Positions 1 to 6,357 are shown, counted from the first letter of the stretch. The stretch: 8,344 bases of DNA from an uncultured Lachnoanaerobaculum sp. (GCA_938041725.1 CALISX010000120.1:1-8344), one strand, 5' to 3'. Notes: a model not told the origin generated them from the sequence alone. Numbers and translations are program-made.

Positions 1-1
1 C

Positions 2-478
2 GGCCAGTACTATTATTTTGACAATGGGGGCTATATGGTGGCCAACCAATGGATTGGAAACTATTATCTGGGATCCTCCGGTGCCATGCTGACCAATACC
101 ATCACCCCGGACGGATATACAGTGGGACCGGATGGAGCATGGATCCCGAGACGCCATGAGGACAACAAACTTAGCGGGGAGGTTTTGCTGTATTTATCCT
201 CCAGCTCCCATTATGCTGCAGGCATTGGCAATACCTGGACCATTGCAGGAGACTGGAGCGTCATTGGGGTAGACGGAGGCGCTACCTTCGAAAGCACCCA
301 GCAGCTTACTGTAACAGGCAGCACCAACTACTATAGGGTGCAGGAAGGAACCGGCAGCAACATTCCCATATCCAGAACAGAGTTTGAGGAAAAGCTGAAA
401 AACCGCTCCTTGGGATATGAAGGATTTAAAATGGATCTGCAAAATAATGTGGTAATCAATGCTTACTGCTATGATTAA
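2..478 (+). CDS. Cell-wall-binding repeat surface protein, C-terminal part (5' end outside window)
   Basis: The frame is open from the left edge, so only the last 158 residues are visible and the start lies upstream. Residues about 1-50 read GQYYYFDNGGYMV, then NQWIGNYYLGSSGAMLTN, then TPDGYTVGPDGAWI. This is the aromatic/glycine pattern of choline-binding or glucan-binding type cell wall repeats, especially the form common in Lachnospiraceae exported proteins. Known members sit on the cell surface and hold catalytic or adhesive domains to wall polymers. After the repeats comes a tail of about 108 residues with no repeat. It is rich in Ser, Gly, Thr and Tyr, then has a charged segment (EFEEKLKNRSLGYEGF), and ends NAYCYD. 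I do not recognise this tail. No sorting signal or transmembrane anchor is visible at the C-terminus, which fits non-covalent attachment through the repeats. The gene converges on the glycosyltransferase operon and ends 27 bases from it. The function of the whole protein cannot be judged from this fragment. Confidence 0.8.
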   Translation, partial: GQYYYFDNGGYMVANQWIGNYYLGSSGAMLTNTITPDGYTVGPDGAWIPRRHEDNKLSGEVLLYLSSSSHYAAGIGNTWTIAGDWSVIGVDGGATFESTQQLTVTGSTNYYRVQEGTGSNIPISRTEFEEKLKNRSLGYEGFKMDLQNNVVINAYCYD

Positions 479-495
479 TGCCGATCCGTCGGCAT
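478..495. terminator. Perfect inverted repeat between convergent genes, possible weak bidirectional terminator
   Basis: ATGCCGA and TCGGCAT form a perfect 7-bp stem around a TCCG loop. The stem begins at the last base of the surface-protein stop codon and lies 10 bases from the stop codon of the converging glycosyltransferase gene. The position is right for a shared terminator. Neither side has a real T tract, however: the plus side continues GGACTTATATTTA and the minus side TAATCATAG. Termination is therefore an inference from position, not from a canonical intrinsic-terminator signature. Confidence 0.35.
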
Positions 496-532
496 GGACT
501 TATATTTATGGTGGTGCCGATTCGCCTGGCAT
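478..532. repeat. Two near-identical 18-19 base inverted-repeat units, 36 bases apart
   Basis: Unit 1 (478-495) is ATGCCGATCCGTCGGCAT and unit 2 (514-532) is GTGCCGATTCGCCTGGCAT. They align with 15 identical bases, three substitutions and one inserted base, and both keep TGCCGAT at the left and GGCAT at the right. Unit 1 is a perfect hairpin; unit 2 keeps only a 4-bp TGCC/GGCA stem. Unit 2 lies inside the final codons of the minus-strand glycosyltransferase and encodes part of its MPGESAPP end. A local duplication that extended the gene's end would explain this, but chance is not excluded at this length. Confidence 0.4.
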
Positions 533-2116
533 GAGGGGCCCCCACAAGCTTCCCTGGCATAGATTTCGGGAAAAAAGGTATTGTATCTGAATCAGCCCCA
601 AACCCTCCAGCCGTTTTGCTACTTCTTCCCAGGAAATCTCCTGCTTTTTAAGGTATTGCTGGTCCAGACAAAGAAGGATTTTTGTAAAACCTTTTTGATG
701 CAGCTCCAAAATTCCCTTTTCCAGGTTTTGTTCCTCTCCGATATAGGAAAAGGGAGATAGAGAAAGCTCCTGCAGGCTTTCTGTCATGGCCGCATTTTGG
801 TTGGTAAGCACCAATACTCCCGTATCCCCTTGTTTCAAGATATGGGTGATTTTTCCCTGATCCGGATACAGATACTCCACCGGTGCTGCCGCAGCCTCTG
901 AAGAAGGGAACAGGCTAAGGGAATACCCCCGAAGGACAGCCAGGACAAAAGCCAAAACAAACAGGACATAATAGGGAGTTCTGGACCCCTTTGACAGCAG
1001 GAAATGCAGGATTTTTCTCAGGCAGTAAATTCCAGTCAGCACAAAGAAGGGAAACAGGTGATAATAATACCTGGAGGCCGGGATCCAGTTTATCAGCAAA
1101 AGGGTCAGCACATTTAAGGGCAAAATCCATAAAAGGGCAAGAATCCAGGGAGAAATGGGTTCCTGCCCTTTTTTAAATTGTCTTCTGGCAGCTGCAAAAA
1201 GAAGAATTCCCATGTAAAAAAGGCAAAGAGCCAAACCGCTTTTCCCAAAAAATCCGTAATTGATATTGGACAAAAAGGAAATCCCCCCCATTACCATCTT
1301 TTGTATCACTCCTCCCGACATGGCATCTGTCAGATAGGTATTCTGTCCGAAAAGCTGGGAAAAAATATAGGGGAACAGGGCCAGGCCAAACAGCAGTCCT
1401 CCCCCCATGGAAAGGGCATACATCATAAAATCCCGGCCCCTTTTTTTTCTCCAAAAATACCAGGTGGATGCCAAACCAAAATAAAAGGCAGTAATGACAA
1501 AATAGTACTGGGTACAATAGCCCAGGGCCATGGTAAGAAATATCCCTGCACCATATGGTATATGCGGCTTTTGAAGAAATTTCACATGAAGCCAGGCCAA
1601 AAGTAAAGTAAAAAAGGTCAGCAGCACATACATACGAATGTAGATCACATTGCTGAGGGTGGCAGGAAGAAGCCCGTAGCAGGCCAGGGCTCCCAAGACC
1701 CAGGCTTCTTTTTTAAAAATTTTTCCTGCAAGGGCATAAAAAAGAACCAGGCTTCCCAAATAAAAGCATAAATTTAGTCCCAGGCCCTGCCATTTGGAAA
1801 AGCTTCCGGGAAAGAAAGAAGAGAGGGTATGAAGGAGCAGATAGTATAAAGGGGGATGTACATCCTGAATCTGATTTTTGATCACCGGCCAGTAAGAAAA
1901 TCCTTCTCCTGCATTGACAGTCAGGTAATCCAGGAACAAAGCTTTAGGGCTGAGGGTATTTTCCACCCCAAGATGGATGATATCCCCGGATACCACGGAA
2001 TTGGAAAGGCCATAGGAATATAATTCATCTAAAAAAAATCCCTGTTTATTTACACAAAAAAACAGGGCCAGTGCCATTAAGAAAATAAACAGACCGGCTC
2101 GTATCTTCTTTTCCAT
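506..2116 (-). CDS. Polytopic GT-C glycosyltransferase, family 39 (PMT/ArnT-like)
   Basis: This is a 536-residue integral membrane protein with an N-terminal hydrophobic helix (about 7-22) and roughly ten further hydrophobic segments up to about residue 400. Family marks are the acidic pair D30-E31 in FFLDELYSYG at the start of the first external loop, DVHPPLYY at 85-92, an Arg-Tyr pair in IRMYVLL (161-163), and SRYYYHLFPFF near 348-358. In GT39 and related enzymes these loops bind a polyprenyl-phosphate sugar donor and transfer the sugar outside the membrane to a protein, lipid or wall polymer. The last 130 residues (about 405-536) are soluble, with alternating strand- and helix-like stretches, and probably face outward. 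The start follows the PLP gene's stop codon by only 2 bases (TAG-TT-ATG), with a purine-rich AAGGGAGAAGGAAAG upstream, so translation is probably coupled. The acceptor and donor cannot be read from the sequence. Confidence 0.87.
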   Translation of the reverse strand: MEKKIRAGLFIFLMALALFFCVNKQGFFLDELYSYGLSNSVVSGDIIHLGVENTLSPKALFLDYLTVNAGEGFSYWPVIKNQIQDVHPPLYYLLLHTLSSFFPGSFSKWQGLGLNLCFYLGSLVLFYALAGKIFKKEAWVLGALACYGLLPATLSNVIYIRMYVLLTFFTLLLAWLHVKFLQKPHIPYGAGIFLTMALGYCTQYYFVITAFYFGLASTWYFWRKKRGRDFMMYALSMGGGLLFGLALFPYIFSQLFGQNTYLTDAMSGGVIQKMVMGGISFLSNINYGFFGKSGLALCLFYMGILLFAAARRQFKKGQEPISPWILALLWILPLNVLTLLLINWIPASRYYYHLFPFFVLTGIYCLRKILHFLLSKGSRTPYYVLFVLAFVLAVLRGYSLSLFPSSEAAAAPVEYLYPDQGKITHILKQGDTGVLVLTNQNAAMTESLQELSLSPFSYIGEEQNLEKGILELHQKGFTKILLCLDQQYLKKQEISWEEVAKRLEGLGLIQIQYLFSRNLCQGSLWGPLMPGESAPP

Positions 2117-2118
2117 AA

Positions 2119-3066
2119 CTATCGTCTTTCCTTCTCCCTTAGTCTCTCTCTATAATCCAAATAAATGGGATATCCTCCCGTGTGGATAAATAAAATATTT
2201 CCCGAAAGTTTCCCCTTTTCTATTTCCTTTAGCATACCGTAAAAAGCCTTCCCGGTATACACTGGATCCAAAAACAGATGATACTCCTGGGCCATTTCCA
2301 GAATCAAATCCCGAAGCTGTTCCTCTCCCCTTTCATATCCCCCCAACAGATACTCTGCAGTTACCTCCCCCTGGGGAAGAGAAATCCTTTTTTCTCTGGC
2401 AATGGAAATCCCTGTGATTTTAGGCAGTTTCAAATCCCTTTTTCCTTTTCCGGCTTTCTCCTTCTGATGCCTCCCGGTCAAAAGTCCCCCAAAGGTCATA
2501 CCGGTTCCATAGGCCAGACAAATCCCATCCAGTCGTTTCCCTCCCGATACCTGGTGGAACTTCTCCAGGATTTCAGGAAAAATAGAAGCATACCCCCTTT
2601 GCAGCACCTGCTCATGACCCCTTCCTTCAAAATTCCCATATACATAGTAGGGGGAAAATCCCTGGGCTTTCAGCGCTGCATCCACCTGTTCCAGTTTTTG
2701 CCTTACCCCTGCTTTATCACAAAATAGAAAAGTGGCCCCCTGCTTTTGGGCCAGCTTCTGGTTTAAGGAAGGAGTATCTGTACTTTCGCTGCAAACAAGC
2801 CTGCAGGGAATATTCAGTTCCTTGGCAAAAAAGGCGCACACCCGGTTAAAATTGGAATCCCGGGAGCCATAGCCAATCAGAGCATTCCTGCCCTTTTGCA
2901 ACAGATCTTCCATAAGAGCTGCCCCCAGCCGCACCTTATTTCCCCCAAAAAACGGGAGGCGGTCATCCCTCTGCAGGAAAACACAGCTGCCTTGATACTC
3001 CATCAGCTTTTCTATTTCCACCGGCAGCTCCAAAGCCGACAGCCATTCCCTGTTTTCTTTTTCCAT
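2119..3066 (-). CDS. PLP-dependent enzyme of the ACC deaminase / D-cysteine desulfhydrase family
   Basis: The 315-residue product is close to the usual size (about 330) of fold-type II PLP enzymes of this family. GGNKVR at 41-46 carries the probable Schiff-base lysine K44. GYGSRDSNFNR at 65-75 sits where relatives have the GGxQSNHxR active-site loop; S71 and N72 are kept but the glutamine is an aspartate. AYGTGMTFGGL at 185-195 is the glycine-rich phosphate-binding loop, DPVYTGKA at 267-274 holds the tyrosine conserved in D-cysteine desulfhydrases, and HTGG at 295-298 closes the cofactor site. I chose ATG 3066 because GAGGAGG lies 8 bases upstream; a longer frame reaching 3168 would run into the preceding glycosyltransferase gene, and its extra 34 residues match nothing in the family. 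Known relatives deaminate small amino acids (D-cysteine, ACC, L-cysteate). The setting between two glycosyltransferases suggests a role in making or altering an amino-acid or amino-sugar substituent, which is inference. The substrate is not determined. Confidence 0.8.
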   Translation of the reverse strand: MEKENREWLSALELPVEIEKLMEYQGSCVFLQRDDRLPFFGGNKVRLGAALMEDLLQKGRNALIGYGSRDSNFNRVCAFFAKELNIPCRLVCSESTDTPSLNQKLAQKQGATFLFCDKAGVRQKLEQVDAALKAQGFSPYYVYGNFEGRGHEQVLQRGYASIFPEILEKFHQVSGGKRLDGICLAYGTGMTFGGLLTGRHQKEKAGKGKRDLKLPKITGISIAREKRISLPQGEVTAEYLLGGYERGEEQLRDLILEMAQEYHLFLDPVYTGKAFYGMLKEIEKGKLSGNILFIHTGGYPIYLDYRERLREKERR

Positions 3067-3074
3067 AGGCCTCG

Positions 3075-3081
3075 CCTCCTC
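3075..3081 (-). promoter_or_regulatory. Ribosome binding site fixing the PLP enzyme start
   Basis: On the minus strand GAGGAGG stands 8 bases before ATG 3066. It lies in the 22-base gap after the glycosyltransferase stop codon (3089-3091). It supports the 315-residue product over the longer frame starting at 3168. Confidence 0.8.
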
Positions 3082-3088
3082 GTATTGA

Positions 3089-4045
3089 TTATTTCCCTGT
3101 AACAATTCCCCGGATGCGGCGGTAAATTTCCGGATAACGGTACTCCAGGCAAAGCATTCCCCTTTCAAAAAGCCCCAGTTCCCGCAGCTCTCTTTGAAAG
3201 CGTTTTTGGAAGATCCTGGAAAACTGCCTGGTGTTTACATAGATACCAAAGCGGAGCCGGGACAGGGCCAAGACCACGCTCTTATGGAAAATCAGGTCTG
3301 TTTCCCTGTCAAAGTCCCGGTAGGTTTTTACCATGGCTTTAAAATATGCCTCCTGCTTTTTTTCAAACCCTCCTGCTCTTTGTCCCACACTCCAGGAGCC
3401 TGGATCTCCCCGGCGGTAAACACTGAGGGCTTCGTCCAGATAATAAGCCGGTCCCCTGGCCGCCAGCAGAAGCTGCAGGGGAATGTCCCCAATGGGGCAT
3501 TCCAGATAATAATTTGGAAGCTCCTGTACAAAGGCTTTGGGAAAAAACAGGGAAGCCGTAGGATATCCGCTTTTTTTATCAATGACCTGGTCTGGAGAAA
3601 TCTCTTCGCTTTTCAGGTAAGGCCTTACCAAAAAGGGGCTGAAACTGGAATCCATATTTTTTATTCTGGCACTGTGAAAACAAAAGGAAAGCTTGGGATT
3701 GTTTTCCATAATCACCAGCTGCTTTTGCAGCTTATGGGGATCCAGCCAATAGTCATCCCCCTCGCAAAGGGCTATGTATTTTCCCCTGGCCCTGGGAAAG
3801 TTAAACACCCCGCTGGGATTGGTGATTCCCTTGGAATACTGATTTTCCCGATGGAACAGGGGCTTGATCCGTTCCGGATATTTTTTGGCATATCTCCTGA
3901 TAATATGGGGGGTACGGTCCCTGGAGGCATCGTCATTAATGAGAATCTCCATTTCAAAACTCCCTTTCTGCATTAAAAAGGACTCCAGGGCCTGTTGAAT
4001 ATAGTTTTCATGATTGTAGGTAATGCAGCAAATACTAATGAGCAT
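3089..4045 (-). CDS. Family 2 glycosyltransferase (GT-A fold)
   Basis: The 318-residue product starts directly with the nucleotide-sugar fold: LISICCITYNHENYIQQALES at 2-22 is the classic GT2 opening. ILINDDASRD at 34-43 binds the nucleotide, and ALCEGDDYWLD at 92-102 carries the metal-binding DxD-type acidic pair D97-D98. PTASLFF at 162-168 and the GDIPLQLLLAARG stretch at 186-198, followed by YLDEALSVYRR, match the acceptor-side part of this GT2 group. There is no transmembrane helix, so the enzyme should act at the cytoplasmic face, transferring a sugar from a nucleotide donor. The C-terminal 80 residues are basic and helical. ATG 4045 is preferred: it has AAAGGAAGG just upstream and removes a 12-residue basic stretch that would come from a GTG at 4081. 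It is the first gene of the three-gene operon; the PLP gene follows after 22 bases. The sugar and acceptor are unknown. Confidence 0.88.
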   Translation of the reverse strand: MLISICCITYNHENYIQQALESFLMQKGSFEMEILINDDASRDRTPHIIRRYAKKYPERIKPLFHRENQYSKGITNPSGVFNFPRARGKYIALCEGDDYWLDPHKLQKQLVIMENNPKLSFCFHSARIKNMDSSFSPFLVRPYLKSEEISPDQVIDKKSGYPTASLFFPKAFVQELPNYYLECPIGDIPLQLLLAARGPAYYLDEALSVYRRGDPGSWSVGQRAGGFEKKQEAYFKAMVKTYRDFDRETDLIFHKSVVLALSRLRFGIYVNTRQFSRIFQKRFQRELRELGLFERGMLCLEYRYPEIYRRIRGIVTGK

Positions 4046-4047
4046 AT

Positions 4048-4056
4048 CCTTCCTTT
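4048..4056 (-). promoter_or_regulatory. Ribosome binding site fixing the GT2 start
   Basis: On the minus strand AAAGGAAGG precedes ATG 4045, with AAAGGA 5 bases from the start codon. This supports the ATG over the in-frame GTG at 4081. I see no convincing sigma-A promoter for this operon in the intergenic region on the minus strand. Confidence 0.65.
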
Positions 4057-4070
4057 CTCTTCCCCTCAGC

Positions 4071-4099
4071 TTTACAAACACTTTTCTTTCTTGTAAGAT
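4071..4099 (+). promoter_or_regulatory. Probable sigma-A promoter of the CmpB-family gene
   Basis: TTTACA (4071-4076, five of six consensus bases) is followed after exactly 17 bases by TAAGAT (4094-4099, four of six). The pair points toward the gene at 4235. Transcription would begin near 4106 and give a leader of about 130 bases. The -35 box overlaps the GTG that could start a longer GT2 product, which slightly favours the shorter GT2 start. Confidence 0.5.
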
Positions 4100-4111
4100 G
4101 GGTAGCAGTTA

Positions 4112-4213
4112 TTTCCCATACCGGGAAACCGGCGCCACAGTAAACTTTCATGCCGGGGACCGGCCACCGCAGCAAAGCGGCTCTTCGCTGCACAGCAGTC
4201 TGTGTGACACTGC
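4112..4213 (+). other. Hairpin-rich 5' leader of the CmpB-family gene
   Basis: Four potential stems lie between the predicted promoter and the ribosome binding site. TTTCCC/GGGAAA (4112-4117 with 4123-4128) competes with CCGG-GAAA-CCGG (4121-4132), so these two cannot form together. GCCGG-GGA-CCGGC follows at 4152-4164. Next come GCAGC/GCTGC (4169-4173 with 4187-4191), with an inner AAG/CTT, and GCAGT/ACTGC (4195-4199 with 4209-4213). The last lies 8 bases before the AAAGGAG. No U tract follows any of them. I compared the region by eye with cobalamin, c-di-GMP and molybdenum-cofactor riboswitch cores and found no match, so the class and function are unassigned. The whole divergent region 4046-4234 contains no credible gene. 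Confidence 0.4.
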
Positions 4214-4221
4214 AGCAATAC

Positions 4222-4228
4222 AAAGGAG
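4222..4228 (+). promoter_or_regulatory. Ribosome binding site of the CmpB-family gene
   Basis: AAAGGAG stands 6 bases before ATG 4235, a near-ideal arrangement that fixes this start. Confidence 0.8.
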
Positions 4229-4234
4229 TACCTA

Positions 4235-5239
4235 ATGGAGCAATATACCCTGCTGGACTGGATGTCCTTTTTTTACATATATTGTTTTCTGGGCTGGTGT
4301 TTTGAATCCACCTATGCCACCATCAAAGAAAAAAAACCTGTAAACCGGGGATTCCTTCGAGGTCCCATGATTCCCATTTACGGTTTTGCTGCCCTTTTCA
4401 TCCTCTTGATCACCGGCCCCTGGCAGGGACAATGGGCCATGGTCTATCTTTTGGGGATCACAGGCGCTACAGTCCTGGAATATGTTACAGGATACTTCAT
4501 GGAAAAGATCTTTAAGGTGCGCTACTGGGACTACTCCGATCACCGGTACAATGTAAAAGGATATATTTCCCTTTCCTCCTCCTTGGCCTGGGGATTTTTA
4601 TCCCTGCTGCTGACGGATGTACTTCAGCCCCAGACTGTTTTCTGCCTGGACCAGATTCCAAAGGACTGGCGCATGGGCATGGCCGGAACCATCACAGTAC
4701 TGTTTTTAACGGATGTGACAATCTCCACCAGAGCCGCCCTGAACTTTGCTAAGGCCCTGGAGGCCATCCGCATCGCAAAAAAAGAGCTTTTGGAGATTCG
4801 GGACAAGCTTGGCAATGCCAGAGATGAATTTCTTGCCTCCACCCAAAGCAAATTGGATTTTGTAAAGGAGGAAATCGGTGAGAAGGTAGCAGGGGCAGGG
4901 GAAAAACTGGCCCAGGCCGGTGTGCGTCCTGTGGAATCCCTGACCAAGGTAAAGACAGAAATTGAGGACATGATCAAGAACCTTCCGGCAGGGGTGAAAA
5001 ACAGAATTCCGGATTACAGCGGACTGTTGGAACGCTTCACTGGAGTAAGCAAAAGCTGGAGCGAAAACATGCCAAAGCCGGGACGGATCATACAGCTTGC
5101 AACCAAAAATCTTTTACACAGCAATCCCTTTGTGAACAAAACCTACTCCAAGGAAATCCAGGATATGGAGGATTTTAACCAGCAAAAACCCCCTTGCAAA
5201 TCCCCCAAACCCCAGCAACCAATAATACAGGAAAAATAA
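4235..5239 (+). CDS. CmpB-family membrane protein (putative ABC transporter permease, PF06541)
   Basis: The 334-residue product has a membrane half (about 1-165) and a soluble, charged half. FLGWCFEST (18-26), NRGFLRGPMIPIYGF (37-51), TVLEYVTGYFMEKIF (79-93) and RYWDYSDHRYNVKGYISLSSSLAWG (from 96) are the signature blocks of the family annotated as putative ABC transporter permease. It has roughly five hydrophobic helices, near 10-25, 45-62, 67-88, 110-128 and 148-165. No ATPase partner or binding protein is encoded nearby, so actual transport is unproven; the family name is historical. Residues 165-275 form long amphipathic, Lys/Glu-rich helices, likely coiled coil or membrane-surface lying. 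The block LLHSNPFVNKTYSKEIQDMEDF (from 293) fits the conserved C-terminal end of the family. The final 21 residues (314-334) are Pro/Lys/Gln-rich and lie inside the antisense overlap with the MFS gene. The gene appears to be transcribed alone from the promoter at 4071-4099. Confidence 0.83.
   Translation: MEQYTLLDWMSFFYIYCFLGWCFESTYATIKEKKPVNRGFLRGPMIPIYGFAALFILLITGPWQGQWAMVYLLGITGATVLEYVTGYFMEKIFKVRYWDYSDHRYNVKGYISLSSSLAWGFLSLLLTDVLQPQTVFCLDQIPKDWRMGMAGTITVLFLTDVTISTRAALNFAKALEAIRIAKKELLEIRDKLGNARDEFLASTQSKLDFVKEEIGEKVAGAGEKLAQAGVRPVESLTKVKTEIEDMIKNLPAGVKNRIPDYSGLLERFTGVSKSWSENMPKPGRIIQLATKNLLHSNPFVNKTYSKEIQDMEDFNQQKPPCKSPKPQQPIIQEK
5175..5239. other. Antisense overlap of two convergent gene ends
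   Basis: The CmpB-family gene (stop 5237-5239) and the MFS gene (stop 5175-5177) overlap tail to tail by 65 bases. On the minus strand this stretch encodes the last 21 MFS residues, mostly its final membrane helix (LIFPVLLVAGVWGICKG). On the plus strand it encodes a Pro/Lys/Gln tail with no domain character. No T-tract terminator is visible in or near it for either gene, so the two transcripts should have complementary 3' ends. Confidence 0.85.
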
Positions 5240-6350
5240 GGGCGGCCAAAATTCCCAACCGCAGATTGTCTCCTGCACTGCTGGAAACAAAGCCTGCCAC
5301 ACTGGGACCTAAGCCGCATCCCAAATCTCCGGCCAGGGCAAACAGGGCAAACATCGTGGTGGAGCCCCCCTTTAGGGTGGCAGTGGCCAGACTCATGGTG
5401 CCGGGCCACATAATCCCCACGGAAAAACCGCACAAGGCCATACCGCAAAAACCTGCTCCTGCCAGGGGTACCCATGCAATCAGCATATAGGAGGCCATGC
5501 ACAGCCCTCCGCTGATCAGCATGGCTTTTTTTAAATCCAGCCTGTCTCCCCATTTTCCATAAAAAGCCCGGGAGGCGCCCATGAAAAGAGCAAAGAGGGT
5601 GGGGCCTGCCAGATCTCCTGCCCATTTGGCCATATGAAGGCTTTTTTCCGCAAAGGTGGAGGCCCATTGGCTCACCGCCTGCTCACTGGCCCCGGCACAA
5701 AGCATCAGCAGAATAAAAATCCAAAACACACCGCCGGAGGCCAGGTCCCGGATGTGAAAAGGGGACTTATGGTCTTCCTGCAGGGTATACATGGGCACCT
5801 TGGTAAATAAAATTCCGTCAGCAATGGGTACCAGCGCCCACAGAACAGCCATGATCTTCCAATGGCGAATCCCCAAACATAAAAATACCCCCGTGGAAAG
5901 CAGCACCACAGCCATATGCCCCCAGCAGTAAAAGGAATGCAAAAGGCTCATGGCCATTTCCTTATTTTCCGTGGGACAGGACTCCACAATGGGGCTGACC
6001 ACCACCTCCAAAAGTCCGCCCCCCACTGCATAGACCATCACAGAAAGCAAAATGCCTGCAAAGGGAGGCAGCACCTCTGGAAGGATGGTTAGTAAAATCA
6101 AACCAGCGGCTGCCATCCCATTGGCCAGTATCATACTGGCCCGGTAGCCTATGGTATCAATAAAGGAAATAGACAAAGCATCCACACAAAGCTGCAGGCC
6201 AAAATTAAAAGCAACCAGCAGGGTAATCTGGCTTAGGGGAATATGATAGCTGCTCTGAAAGGTGAGAAACAGCAGCGGCACAAAGTTATTCACAATGGCT
6301 TGAACAATATAGCCGATAAAGCTGGCATACATGGTATGACGATAGGTCAT
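5175..6350 (-). CDS. Major facilitator superfamily transporter (12-helix permease)
   Basis: The 391-residue product has the usual MFS length and about twelve hydrophobic segments in two halves, split by a loop near residues 185-205 (YTLQEDHKSPFHIRD). The cytoplasmic loop between helices 2 and 3 reads FIDTIGYR (63-70), and its counterpart in the second half is RAFYGKWGDRLDLKK (261-275); both are forms of MFS motif A. Charged or polar residues within the first half (E115, E123, H138 in MSLLHSFYCWGH) and EQAVSQW at 223-229 resemble the sugar-permease-like (FucP-type) branch, but the substrate cannot be assigned. ATG 6350 has AAAGGAAG (6358-6365) 7 bases upstream, and this site overlaps the cca stop codon. 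The gene starts 13 bases after cca and is probably cotranscribed with it. Its 3' end overlaps the convergent CmpB-family gene. A role in tRNA metabolism is not suggested; it is more likely a passenger in the operon. Confidence 0.87.
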   Translation of the reverse strand: MTYRHTMYASFIGYIVQAIVNNFVPLLFLTFQSSYHIPLSQITLLVAFNFGLQLCVDALSISFIDTIGYRASMILANGMAAAGLILLTILPEVLPPFAGILLSVMVYAVGGGLLEVVVSPIVESCPTENKEMAMSLLHSFYCWGHMAVVLLSTGVFLCLGIRHWKIMAVLWALVPIADGILFTKVPMYTLQEDHKSPFHIRDLASGGVFWIFILLMLCAGASEQAVSQWASTFAEKSLHMAKWAGDLAGPTLFALFMGASRAFYGKWGDRLDLKKAMLISGGLCMASYMLIAWVPLAGAGFCGMALCGFSVGIMWPGTMSLATATLKGGSTTMFALFALAGDLGCGLGPSVAGFVSSSAGDNLRLGILAALIFPVLLVAGVWGICKGVFAG

Positions 6351-6357
6351 GATTTAT

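Noticed and set aside
1178..1606. Open frame of 142 codons opposite the GT39 gene
   Set aside because: It is a Lys/Gly/Pro-rich antisense reading of membrane-helix codons with no family resemblance.
3067..3168. N-terminal extension of the PLP enzyme
   Set aside because: It overlaps the GT2 gene, is not family-like, and a strong GAGGAGG fixes the start at 3066.
3194..3976. Open frame of 260 codons on the plus strand opposite the GT2 gene
   Set aside because: It lies entirely antisense to a gene with clear GT2 motifs, has no domain character and no good ribosome binding site. It is a by-product of codon composition.
4046..4234. Known riboswitch (cobalamin, c-di-GMP, molybdenum cofactor) in the divergent region
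   Set aside because: The stems are present but none of the conserved core sequences of these classes can be seen; left as an unassigned leader.
5154..5175. AAATCC/GGATTT stem just past the MFS stop as a terminator
   Set aside because: Only 6 AT-rich pairs with a 10-base loop and no T tract after it; it lies within the coding part of the opposite gene.
5143..5667. Open frame of 174 codons in another minus-strand frame of the MFS gene
   Set aside because: The in-family MFS frame covers the same bases with complete membrane helices and motif A; this frame is rich in Arg, Gly, His and Cys in no recognisable pattern.
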